Assembly (NCBI GenBank): GCA_023213395.1 | Contig: CM041465.1 | Coordinates: forward strand, 149,179,741 to 149,243,740 | Direction of reading: 5' to 3' | Length of the DNA: 64,000 nt | DNA from: Cycas panzhihuaensis | Taxonomy: Eukaryota > Cycadophyta | Part shown: piece by piece, positions 53,600 to 64,000 of the stretch | How positions within the stretch are numbered: the stretch's first letter is position 1 | How the letters are laid out: each line of letters opens with the position of its first letter | Made by a program: the position numbers and the translations under genes | The notes under the pieces: generated by a model | Database searches by the model: none | Told to the model about the DNA's origin: nothing | Seen by the model: the letters and a program-made list of their open reading frames with translations, nothing else

Positions 53600-56450
53600 T
53601 GGGCTAAAATTAGATCAAGGTTACATTAGGTCCTTAAAGAGGGAGATAAGTGCTCCATATTCTTCTTTTAATCTCTTACATTCAACCAAAATAAAGAAAA
53701 TATTAATAACTACCAGGTAGGACATATTTGAGGAACTCGTCAACCATTTTTCTCTAGTGCTTAAAGCCAAAACTAAGAATTTAAAGGTGGTGAATACCAA
53801 AAAGGCATGTCTATCAGTTATCTCAATATAAGTCCAAGATACTAGGAGAGTTATGTATGATGCCCCAACCAAACTAAAAGAGTTGATAGAAGTTATGCAC
53901 ATGATGGATAATGATAAATCTTTAGGTCTAGATGGATTACCCTATGAATTCTATAAGGCTACTCAAGATATTATAAGGCTTATTCTTCTTAAATTGTATA
54001 AGAAAGTCATCTAAATAAGGTCCCTTAGGGAAGCTATCAAATAAGGTTCTATGAAGTTCATCCCTGAAGGTGGAGAGTTAGAGCCAATTTTTAACTGGAG
54101 ACCTATCATCCCATTGAATATTTCATCTAAGATCCTAGTAAATGATTTAACCTTTAAAATTAAGGGTCTACTAATGGATATCACTAGGCTTGAGTAAATA
54201 AATTACATCAAAGGTAGGTTCATTCTAGATAATATTTTAGGTGTTGTTAAAGGCATGGAATAAGTTATATCAATAAGGTAGGGCACCTTGTTTATGAAAC
54301 TAGACTTTGAAAGCATATGACTAAGTGAAATGGGGATATATTTTAGATGTTATAGGGGCCTTGGGATTTGGTGATAAGTTTTTGAGAATGGTGAATACTC
54401 CTTTTGAGGATGCCTCAACTAAAATTCTTGTGAATTAGACCTTGTCCTAAATAATACAACTTTAGAGGTCCAATTAATAAGGTTGCATGCTTGCCCTATC
54501 ACTCTTTATGATTGTTGTTGATATGTTAGGATATTTACTTCAAAAGAAGAATGAATTTTGGCTACTTAGAGGCATGACCTTTCTAGCGGAGAGAAGTAAT
54601 TAGTAGGAACACCTTGTAAATGATACATTCTATACCATTGAGGTAAAGGCCTTACCATTTAGCCACATGTTAAAAGAAACATATATCTTTTATGAAGTCT
54701 TAGGGTCTAGAATCAATCTAAGGCTTCCTACTACTTATAACTAACAACTATTATACCATATTGGATTTCTTCTTATAAATGAAAATGGATCAATCTAGGA
54801 GAAGTCTTCAAGTTTCTTAGCATCCCCTTCGACTTCAAGGCATTCCTCATTAAAATGTGGGACTATGTACTAATACTAGTGGAAAAAGAAATTATCTCAT
54901 GGTCATCCAAATTTCTTTCTCTTGTATGGAAGTTTCAATTATATTCCAAAGTCCTTATAGCTACCCATATATACTATTCCTCGTGTTGAATGTTATCTAA
55001 TATAACTTATGATAGGTTTATTAGGATGCTCAAAGTTTACCTTTAATTGAACCTTAAAGAAAAAGGAGGACTAAGCCTTATCAATTAATAGACCTATTAT
55101 AAGCCTAAGCATCAAGGAGGATTGAGCCTTATCAACATCAAACTTTAAGATTAAGCATTGTGTACCAAATGGATAGTCCAAGTTATTAATGGAGATGAGC
55201 CCACAAAAAATTTAGTTATACATAACATAGCACAAGTAACGCCATGTGACAAGCATAGGTTTATACTTTCTATGCATCAATCTCTTATCATACCTATACA
55301 AGTCAAGGTCGTAGGATCACCTCTTTTTAAATCCATTTGGGTAAGGATGGGAAAGCTACAAGGGTTTGTTAAGCTAGAGGAGTAGTGAACCATGAAAAGG
55401 ATTATCCTTTCTAGATCATTCAATTTGGTGGTCATCGCTATTAAAATAAAATAATAGATAATTGGGTTAAATCTAATGGTTTGAAGTAAAATGGGTTTAT
55501 AAGAAACAACTCACCAAAGTAGGGTAGTTATTCGATAAGACCTAAGCATGGTGGAAGAAGTGGTTAGATTGTAAGTGGGAATTGAACCTTAAAAGTACTA
55601 ATAAATACATCATAGAGGAGATCTAGAATTAGTTCCCAACATAATTAATTCTAAATAAATGGGTTTATAAGAAACAACTCACCAAAGTAGGGTAGTTATT
55701 TGATAAGACCTAAGCATGGTGGAAAACGTGGTTAGATTGTAAGTGGGAATTGAACCTTAAAAGTACTAATAAATACATCATAGAGGAGATCTAGAATTAG
55801 TTCCCAACATAATTAATTCTAAATCTAACCATGATGGGGAGTAATCAATGGTGGTATAACTAGACTTGGAACCACTCAAATCCATTTAAACACTTTACAA
55901 CATCACATGTATATTGCCACCTTATAGAGAAGGAAGGTATGGCTTCCAAACCAAATTCCATATAGAAGTTAATTATATTGAACTAACATGGAATTAATAG
56001 TTTGAGAGACTTTGGAATGCCTCATAAAACTAAGAAAATTATTCTTTGGTTGATCCCTGATACATGGGTGATTAGTTATCAAAGATCAGCTTGCTAAATT
56101 GGGTCATACTAATGTGGCATGCACCTTGTATCCTTAGAGAGATGTTAATCCACTTATTTTGGTGGTGTCCTTTTGCTCAGTTAACCTAAATCTTAGTTAG
56201 TAGATTCCTTATGCCAACCACCTTTGATCCCCTTATATAGCACATGACCATTCTAAGTAATACCAAACCTCTTCTTATCTCCCAGTATCCATCTTGGGAA
56301 CTATTGAGAATAGAAATGCTTTACACTAAATGGAAATTTTGTAATAATATGTATTTTTAACATAAAGAAACCACTTATACTTTCTTAATTGAAATGTTTC
56401 TAATAGTTCTCTAATCTTATGCATTATAGATTAACACATAAGCACATAAG
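53600..56450 (+). pseudogene. Ancient L1-type LINE ORF2 relic
   Basis: Very decayed but readable RT landmarks occur in order on the plus strand: MDNDKSLGLDGLPYEFYKA, FIPEGGELEPI.NWRPIIPLN, INYIKGRFILDNIL, MKLDFE, then FLSIPFDF and FLIKMWDYVL of the post-RT part and KEKGGLSLIN. Dozens of stops and frameshifts separate them, and no catalytic DD box is preserved. The last piece with an open run is 55158-55385. No end or target duplication could be placed. It is the oldest coding relic I can identify in the right half. Confidence 0.7.
55489..55824 (+). repeat. 168-bp tandem duplication
   Basis: Copies 55489-55656 and 55657-55824 are head to tail and differ at only about three positions. They lie in the old LINE relic. 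Confidence 0.95.
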
Positions 56451-56666
56451 GTTTGTATTAAATTTAGCTATATACTCAAGCTTATTAAACTTTAGGGCTT
56501 GGCTTTTAGCAGCATATCATAGGTACCTATAAAATAACCAAACTCAAAGCTATCTAAACCGTGGCACAACTGATCCAAGGGTTAAAGTTCGTTAAAATAC
56601 ATTTACCATTTCATACAACATCCACACTACTCGACCTTTTGGTTGACCAACTCAAGATCTTTAGAG
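56451..56666. other. Short spacer
   Basis: About 200 bp between the LINE relic and the copia LTR. Nothing was recognised. Confidence 0.4.
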
Positions 56667-57114
56667 TGGACCATATAGTTGGTTGTTAAGGATCCATTGT
56701 ATTATATTGACATAATATTTGTATATAGTTTGTATTAAGAGTTTCTTTATTATAAAAGAGTTTAGTCACAACTTAATATTATGAACCTAGGTATGTGGAG
56801 GCTCATTTGCTCTTAATATTTAATTGTTATAAAGTTGGTTTAATCATGTAAGGTTCCAATTGTTATCTTGCATGATCTTATATTTAATATTCTCAACATG
56901 TATTAAAACAACCTCTTTTATTCTTTATATGAAGCTTTTTCCATATAATCTTTATTATGTTATATACTTTTGATGTTATGAGTTAATACAAATAATTTTA
57001 CATTAGAGCATTCATGTGGAATTTAATTGCTTCGTGTGTTTACTCATTAAATGCTTTATGGATATGCATAAATCTTGAACCTAGACTGAAACCAAGTAGA
57101 CCTCTCCCCTTTCA
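56667..57114 (+). repeat. 5' LTR
   Basis: It ends cctttca two bases before the primer site. A TATA box lies at 56751. The start is inferred; strong similarity begins at ttaaggatcc (about 56686). Confidence 0.82.
56751..56758 (+). promoter_or_regulatory. LTR TATA box
   Basis: TATAAAAG in the 5' LTR. The 3' copy reads cataaaag at the matching place (about 63307), so one copy has mutated. Confidence 0.5.
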
Positions 57115-57116
57115 CT

Positions 57117-57128
57117 TGGTATCAGAGC
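57117..57128 (+). other. Primer binding site (initiator tRNA-Met)
   Basis: tggtatcagagc, the exact canonical sequence. Confidence 0.95.
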
Positions 57129-58880
57129 CAAGTTTCTAGTCTATCTATTTAGCCTCTCTCTATGATGTAGTTACTATCAATTGTTGCATTCATTGTTAAC
57201 TGAACTAAAGAAAGTAGATATGCCTCTATTGTTTCAAATTTATTAATCAAATCAAATAGCTTCTAAATGAAGAATTATACTTCATGAAGAATATAAAAAA
57301 CCATCACTACTTTTTATATATATCATTAAATGTATCTTGATTAAATTTTAAAAAAATCTAGTTTCCTCCATGGCTACATTCTTGGCATGAATTTTATCCT
57401 CTTCTTTCTATCTTGGGGCTATATTATTTTCTATGGATCATACCTAAAGTTATCTATTATGTTGGTTATTATTTTTTTATGATTGTTGTCTTTACATGGT
57501 TGTGTTTGATCCATAGCATCGATCTCTATGTAGGTTCCATTGTGGCATCTTAGTGTGGCTCTATGAGAGATCTATTTTCCTTTTATCACACTATTTAATT
57601 TCTATGATCTATCTATTGTCTCTCATCATGATGATCTCTATGTTTTTCATATGGCTATTATATGTCATGCGTGACCCTGTGTAGTCCTTACGTGCATCTA
57701 CTAGCCCATCTATTAGCATCCCTATGTAGTTGCTCCATCCTTTATCTTAGAGTGTTGCAGGGCATTGATCTCTACATAAAGATGGTAAAGATAATTCTTA
57801 AGGTAAATGTAGTAGCAAACAAAGAGATTTTCTGCTCTAATCTCACCAATATGTAGTAAACTGAGGATTTGCACAATGTTATTAACTTCAACTAATTCCT
57901 ACACATTATTGGACTATGAAAACTATTTTATATGACTACTCATTTTGACCCTAGCAGAGTCATCTTCATAATGGAGAAGACAGAATGAGATATCATCACT
58001 TATATAGAGAGAATTAGTTTCTAATATCCAAATTATGTCATCATTTTTAAAATTCCTACCATTTAATTTATTATTTTATAAAGTTTAAAAACTTTGATTA
58101 TTAGATTAGTATATTCATAGAATATTCCATATTTGATAAAGGTCCTTAACTTAAAGTTTCTTTTTTTTATCATTTTAAAATCATTTTTGAGTTTTTTAAG
58201 GCCTATTTTTTAATCTATTTTAGGCAAATTTTTAATTTTTTAAGTTTTTTTTCTTATTATTTAAAATATAAAATTTAATCCTTTAATCATAAAATCTTTT
58301 AAAAATTAATAAAAAACATTAAGAAAGATAATACCTAACTAAACCACCTAATTATCAACCTTTTAAGGGGAATGATTAGAACCTCTCAAATTACTACTCT
58401 ACACATGTTAGTGGACTAATGATGTATACAATACTTTCATTCTCGATGTAAATGCTACATAGTTAGTTTTCATCCTTTAAGGACTACGAGTGTCTTTCTT
58501 AAATTCTACAAATATTAGAGAAGCCCCTTAGCTATCAGGTGTATTGAGTGGTAGGATAAAGTGTATACCTAAAACCTTAGAGTTTAGACACTAGGCTAGA
58601 ACTAGAGGGGGTGAGTTCTTTAGTTATAAATGTTCTCTTAGACGTAAATCTATCATTCAAGGTATAAATCTAATATAGGTGGGTCAATGGTGTTAGGGTG
58701 TAGTCAAGCATTCTATAGAATCTACATACCTTTAGGTATATTGGGTCCCTAAGCTACTACTTATGAGAAGGTATGACATGAGATAGAATTGTCTCAACTA
58801 CCAGGGGTTATTAGGATTGGAGATACTGAGACATAGATCCTAAATTAGATTATCCTTCTAGGTAGATAGGATGCATATCA
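57129..58880 (+). other. Long leader
   Basis: About 1.75 kb without a supported coding frame. The block 58360-58865 is similar to 38055-38500 in the related copia. It includes low-complexity T-rich sequence at about 58.15-58.3 kb. Confidence 0.6.
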
Positions 58881-59900
58881 GACATCATGGAACTTCAAAT
58901 GATTACAATTAATACTATTAAACTATCTAGTAATGCTAATTTATTGGCTTAGAATAAACATACCAAGGACATATTGATACTAAACAAACTTTGCCCTTAT
59001 GTTTCTAGAAAAATACCTAAGCCGATTCTTATTTAAGATCCTAATGATCTTATAACCTCATTCCTCTTAATCCTTATATTGTAGCTACCTTTGATGAGTT
59101 TGATGAAGTTGTCCTTTCTTTTTTATAACTGTCCTATGAGGATAATATCAACCAGAATATTGAACTTACCCCTACCTCCGTAAACACTTAGAATATCATA
59201 TGTACACTCTGTGAGAGGAAAGACACTGCCAAGGAAATTATGCTCAAAATCCTACTTTACTCCATTCCATTTATAGGATCTATGGCAACTCATTTGTCCC
59301 AAATTAAGATGATTAAGAACTAATTGACATAGATGGGCCAACTGCTAGAGGACAATGACCTTGTGTCTTATATAGTTAATATTTTTCCACTTGGTTATAA
59401 CTCCTTCATATCTAATTTGTCACATATAAATTGACTTGCTACTATTGATTTCAATATATTTGAGGGTTTACTACTCTAAGAAGTATATATTCTAAATCAT
59501 TAATGGAATCTAAGTGCTTCCTCTTTCACAGTAGCATTTATATCCCAATATAAAGGGAGATAACAATGTCTATAATTGACACATTAGTTTGGTTTGATGA
59601 ACTTGAACAAGTAGCTATATCATCCACATTAGCCCTAAATACCTTATAATCCTCAAGTTGTTTATCACTATTATGGAAAACCTAGATATATAACACCTAA
59701 CTACAAGAAAAAGAGAGCTAATCTTTAGTAACAATAGTTTCAAAATTGCCCTACTATACAAGGTAATCAAAATTATGAATGTAGAAATTATTAGGGATAA
59801 TAGAGATAGAACCAACCAAATGATTAGGGACTAAGGAGACAAAATCAAACACTAAGAAGAACTAATATAATAGGAATTTCAACTAGATATAGAATCAAGG
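58880..59900 (+). pseudogene. copia gag
   Basis: The clearest segment reads MGQLLEDNDLVSYIVNIFPL, then GYNSFISNLSHI, TIDFNIFEGLLL and the Tyr-rich QVVYHYYGKPRYITPNY tail. It is collinear with the gag of the copia at 38.5-40 kb, which has EYNSFISKLHNNYSKI and FEGFLLQEE. Stops occur every few dozen codons. No complete knuckle is visible. Confidence 0.7.
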
Positions 59901-59959
59901 AGGCCACATTATTAACTCTCAAAATATTTTCTTTGCTGCTTTACCAATTCATCATTCTG

Positions 59960-61370
59960 ATATTTCCTAGTTGATTAATTCAGGTGCCTCTTAATATATG
60001 ACTAGTTCAAAAGAATTCCTTAGTGATACAAGACTAATTCAAGATCACTCTATCACTTTTGAAGATGATAGTACTCTAAAGATTGCTAATATTAGTAATA
60101 TCCCTATCTCATTAAAGAATTTAGATACTTCACATCATCTCAATAATGTTTTCTATGTACTTAGTATGACACATAACATATTATCAGTTTGCCAAATAAA
60201 TAAATAAAGCTTTAATGTTTTATTTATCCATCTTAGAAAATGCCTAATTATAGATCTAAATGGTAACTTAATTGCCTTAGAATATGAAGATTAAGAATTC
60301 CATAAGCTTGTTACTATAACTAGAAAATTGATCCATTCACATGAATTTGGTTCTTATAGTAATACAACTTCCATTTCTAATACTTTTACTTTAACATCAA
60401 ATTCATATGATTAATTTGCTTTGAAGGCACACGTTTCTCCTAAAATTCTAAAGGACTAGTTATGGTATTAAGACCTAGGTCACTTAAACATAAACAACCT
60501 TTATTTGCTTTATAAATTGAATATGGTGCATGTCATATCAAACATAAAGTAGACTAAATATATGTGTGAGGTATATGTTATAGACAAACATCATCGATCT
60601 CCTTTTAGGTCAAATGGAAGATCCTATAATGCTAAGGAACCTTTAGGCCTAGTACATTCAGACATTTATAAGCCTATGTCTTAGGCATCCTTTAGAGGTC
60701 ATCATTATTTTATCACATTTATTAATGACTACTCCAAAACATTGTGGGTATATTTCCTAAAGTAGAAATTAGAAGCCTTTGATAAATTCAAAGAGTTTAA
60801 GTGTGGTGCTAAACTTGAATCTAAACAGCCACTAAAAATCCTTTATTATGATAATAGAGGTAGATACACATCAAATGAGTTCACCCAATTATGTAATGAT
60901 AATGATATTAAATGATAATTTCCTACCCCATACACCCCTCATTAAAATGGAGTTGCTAAGAGAATGAATTCAAGCTTGGTTAGCAAAGACAAAGCCATGC
61001 TTGCTGCCAAGAATTTAGGACTTCAATTCTAGGTTAAAGCCCTTCATACAATAGTATATCTCATAAGCAAAAGTCCAACCAATGCAATATTAAACATTTC
61101 TCTTGAGGAGGCCTAGTTAGGTCAAAATCCTATGGTCTCACATTTGTGTACATTTGGTTGTATAGTGTACATACTCATACCAAAAGAATAAAGGAAAATG
61201 GTAGATGATAAGAGTAGGAAATATATCTTTATTGGTTATCAACCTAGCTATAAAGCATATAAATTGTATGATCCTACCACTAAGCAAATGCATACATATC
61301 AAGATGTTATTTTCTCAAAAGAGAACCAAGATTTAGATATCACAAAGATTTCATTATGTAATAATTAGTA
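59960..61370 (+). pseudogene. copia protease and integrase
   Basis: Protease reads LINSGAS, with N-S-G where D-S-G is expected, followed by an open 69-codon stretch from 59998. Pre-integrase has DLGHLNINNL and an altered zinc site. The core shows LVHSDIYKPM (first Asp), KILYYDNRGRY (second Asp, box altered) and TPYTPH.NGVAKRMNSSL, with Lys at the acidic position. The C-terminus keeps KYIFIGYQPSYKAYKLYDP. Stops are scattered. Confidence 0.82.
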
Positions 61371-61639
61371 TGATAAAGCACTTGTTACTCCTCTTAGTCC
61401 ATAAAATATTCTTGCAGAACACATGCCTCTTGTATCAATATATACTCCTAGTACATCATCTATTCCACTTGCCTCTACATCTGTATCTACTCATATTAGT
61501 CCTTTAAAAGATATTCAGGATGAGGGCACTTCAAAATGATTGCCTAAATGATACATGTATATAATCTCTTCTACTCCTTCACCACCATAACAAGCAAAGA
61601 GGTAATTGAGATACAAATCATCCATTAACTTCACCTTAA

Positions 61640-62660
61640 TGGCATTAATGTTATTAACTCCTAAACCCTACACTTTTAAGAAAGCTATTGTAGATAAAAA
61701 ATTACAAGCAATAATGAATGAAGAAATGGATTCTATCCTATAAAATGATACTTGGGAGCTTGTTGAGTTACTTGAAGGGAACAAACCTATTAATTATAGA
61801 TGGATTTACAAAATAAAATTTTATGCAAATGGCTCCATTTAGTGACATAAAATATGTTTGGTTTCCAAAGGTTTCAAATAGGTTAAAGGTTTTGATTATG
61901 ATGACATATTTATACTAGTTGCTAACATGACCACTTTTAGGCTTATTTTGGAACTTATAGATTAATTTAATTAGTCTATTTACCATATTGATATAAAAAT
62001 CACCTTCTTAAATAGTGACTTGTAGGAGGAAATATACATAAATTAGCCTCTTAGCTTTGTTGTTCCTAGAAAAGAATGTCTAGTCTACAAACTGCAAAAG
62101 TGATTATATAGCCTTAAGCAATCACCTCTAGCTTAGTATGTGAAGATTGATGAATACTTTTAGAAGCATAGACTTATTCTCTCATATTTAGATCTAAATA
62201 TATATATCAAAACCCACAATGCTTTGATCATTCTAATTTTACTTTATATTGATGATTTAATGATAACTGGTAATGATATAGAGTGGATTACACATCTCTC
62301 AGGAGAATTGAACAATAACTTTGAGATAACTAACCTTAGGTTGCTTCAATATTTTCTTAGAATGGAAGTCTGGCATGATCCAAGCCATATTTTCCTTTCA
62401 CAGTTGAAATATACAAAGGAGATTCTTCAAAAATTTAGGATAGATGAATATAAACCATCGCCAACTCCTATGGAGATAAGTCTAAAATTGGACATTATTG
62501 GGCATGGAAAACCTGTGGATCCTATATTGTAGAGGCAACTTGTGGGGAAATTAATTTACCTCACCCATACTTAATTTGGCATTGCCTATGTTACTAGGAT
62601 CTATTTTAGGTTCATGACATAGCTTAAGATTTCATATTAAAAAGTAGTAATTATGTTCCT
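61640..62660 (+). pseudogene. copia RT
   Basis: Motifs in order are MNEEMDSIL, INYRWIYKIKF, IYHIDIKITFLNSDL, YSLKQSPLA, the catalytic LYIDDLMITGND (Y-I-D-D at 62245-62256), LLQYFLRMEVW and KPSPTPMEISLKLD, then LVGKLIYLTHT. The 102 codons from 62224 are open; stops elsewhere inactivate it. Confidence 0.87.
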
Positions 62661-63210
62661 GAGATATCTTTAGAGCACTCTTCAGTTTGGACTTGATTAT
62701 TGTCATGTGAAAAATCCTTTGTTGACATGTTATACTGATGCAGATTAGGTTAGATATAAAGATAGTTATAGATTAACCCTAGACTATTGTTTTAACCTCG
62801 ATTTTGCTTTAGTTTCATGGTGTTACAAAGAGTAGGCTAATATCATTCTATATTCAACTAAAGCTAAGTATAAATCCATTGATAATGTAATTGTTGAGGC
62901 TATCTAGCTTAAGAGGATTCTTGAAGAGCTTAAAATTAGTCAAACACATGCTACATCACTATTTTGTGATAATCAAAGTGTTCTCAAATTAAACAAGAAT
63001 TTGGTGTTCCATGTTATAACTAAACACATTGAGATTCACCATAACTTCATTGGGGAGCATGTACAGGATCGTGAGATAGATTTGATCTATAAGCCTACTG
63101 ATGATCATATTATAAATATCTTTACAAAAGAACTCTCTCGTGATAAATTAGAAAGGTTTCATCTTGAATTTGATGTTAGAATTAATGAACTCATCATTAA
63201 GGGAGGGTGA
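62661..63210 (+). pseudogene. copia RNase H
   Basis: Blocks include CYTDAD.VRYKD (first Asp), STKAKYKSI, with Lys at the catalytic Glu place, LFCDNQSVLKLNKN, TKHIEIHHNFIGEHV and NIFTKELSRDKLERFHLEF. The final 69 codons (63001-63210) are open and end beside the polypurine tract, as expected for the polyprotein C-terminus. Confidence 0.87.
63199..63207 (+). other. Polypurine tract
   Basis: aagggaggg directly precedes the 3' LTR start tgatag. Confidence 0.8.
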
Positions 63211-63650
63211 TAGAAGAATTAATAATATATTTCAATAATTCATTAAGGATCCACTATATTATATTGATGTAATATTTGTATATAATTTGTATTTATGCTT
63301 CTTTATCATAAAAGGGTTTAGTCATAACTTAATGTTATGAACCTAGGTATGTGTGGGTTTATTTACTCTCAATGTAAAGTTTGTTTAGTGCTAACTATCA
63401 CCTTGCATGATCTTATATTTAATATTCTCAATATGTATTGTAATAGCCTTTTTTGTTCTTTATGCAATGCTTTTTCCATGTAATCTTTATTATGTTATAT
63501 ACTTTTGATATTATAAGTTAATACAAGTAATTTTACATTGGAGCATTTGTGAGGAATTCAATTGCTTCATGTGTTTATTTATTAAATGCTTTATGGGTGT
63601 GCATGTGTCTTGAACCTAGGCTAAAACTAGGTAGACCTCTTTGCCTTTCA
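63208..63650 (+). repeat. 3' LTR
   Basis: This is a 443-bp LTR starting tgatag and ending gcctttca. It is collinear with the 5' LTR from ttaaggatcc onward. Confidence 0.88.
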
Positions 63651-64000
63651 ATGAGGAACTCCATGACAAGGGTGATAATTATTAGAATAACCTTATTCCC
63701 CTTGTTGGAGGTGGGTGGAAGGAAATATAACCTAGTATAGCCTAGACCTAGTCTTATTAGAATATGTGTTAATGTTTTAATGGGCTTTTTTATTATACTT
63801 ATTACTCATCCATAAGATGGTAGGGATGTCATTCTCTCCCTAATTTTTCTTTTTTTTTTTAACAACATGTACATAATATTTTCTATTTAATAAAGCACCT
63901 ATTTTTAATAGGAGAAAAAAACCACTTGCATCTCCCATCAATATCTCTCTTTACATAAAAGAGTTATCTTAGCTAAGCATTCCAGCTTATGATCTCTTTA
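63651..64000. other. Right-edge DNA without recognisable gene
   Basis: AT-rich, with a T run near 63.85 kb. No motif or supported frame was seen. Confidence 0.5.

Larger units (their letters stand above)
56667..63650 (+). mobile_element. Ty1/copia LTR retrotransposon, plus strand
   Basis: LTRs at about 56667-57114 and 63208-63650, a perfect tRNA-Met primer site, a long leader, gag, protease, integrase, RT, RNase H and a polypurine tract define a copia element of about 7.0 kb without a visible nested insert. The first 30 or so bases of the 5' LTR align poorly with the 3' LTR, and the flanks (tagag and atgag) match only partly, so the left boundary is approximate. Gag and leader resemble those of the copia at 36.2-52.8 kb. 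Stops throughout make it inactive. Confidence 0.9.

Noticed and set aside
1-64000. A bacterial or phage-type defence or biosynthetic system
   Set aside because: All recognisable proteins are retroelement enzymes of plant type; no operon structure, ribosome-binding pattern or CRISPR repeat occurs.

Overview
The window is a nuclear plant repeat graveyard. I see no host gene, tRNA, rRNA, CRISPR array or DNA transposon. Every protein-like stretch belongs to an LTR retrotransposon (Ty1/copia or Ty3/gypsy) or to an L1-type LINE whose ORF2 ends in an RNase H domain, as in land-plant L1 elements. The AT-rich composition, the dense nesting and the many TAG/TAA codons at Gln or Trp positions suggest a large, heavily methylated plant genome. 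The species cannot be named from this sequence.

Left stack (1-14669): a minus-strand copia element at 771-14345 (298-bp LTRs, 5-bp duplication taatg) is split inside its reverse transcriptase (RT) by a plus-strand copia element at 2840-8794 (350/356-bp LTRs, duplication atcct). The outer element seems to sit in the 3' LTR of an older plus-strand copia whose body would lie at 1-758. A minus-strand copia gag/protease relic follows at about 14.9-15.7 kb. From 16.0 to 20.1 kb I see almost nothing identifiable.

Central stack (20101-53533): a minus-strand Ty3/gypsy element with LTRs of at least 1.8 kb. It reads gag, protease, an extra RNase H, RT, RNase H, integrase. Its left LTR is split by a non-autonomous minus-strand LTR element (20248-24608, duplication gttag) that carries a gag-like frame and no recognisable pol. 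Its integrase is split by a 342-bp LTR-primer-site-LTR-end scar (27370-27711) and by a 5'-truncated LINE (28028-29707). Its right LTR is split by a plus-strand copia (36200-52809). That copia is itself split in its integrase by a 2.6-kb putative solo LTR (41055-43631) and in its 3' LTR by a nearly full-length L1 LINE (46295-52493, 15-bp duplication and poly(A)).

Right part (53534-64000): a very decayed plus-strand LINE with a recent-looking 168-bp tandem duplication, then a plus-strand copia element (about 56667-63650) related in gag and leader to the copia at 36.2-52.8 kb, then an empty right edge.

The genes do not work together as a pathway. They are independent mobile-element polyproteins (GAG particle protein, protease, integrase, RT, RNase H; or ORF1 RNA-binding protein, endonuclease, RT) and nearly all are inactivated. 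The L1 at 46.3-52.5 kb is the least damaged. The most unusual items are the gag-only LTR element, the extra RNase H ahead of RT in the gypsy element, the LTR-PBS-LTR scar, the ATGA overlap of ORF1 and ORF2 in the LINE, and the GC-richer solo LTR with a hairpin and a 20-nt repeat.
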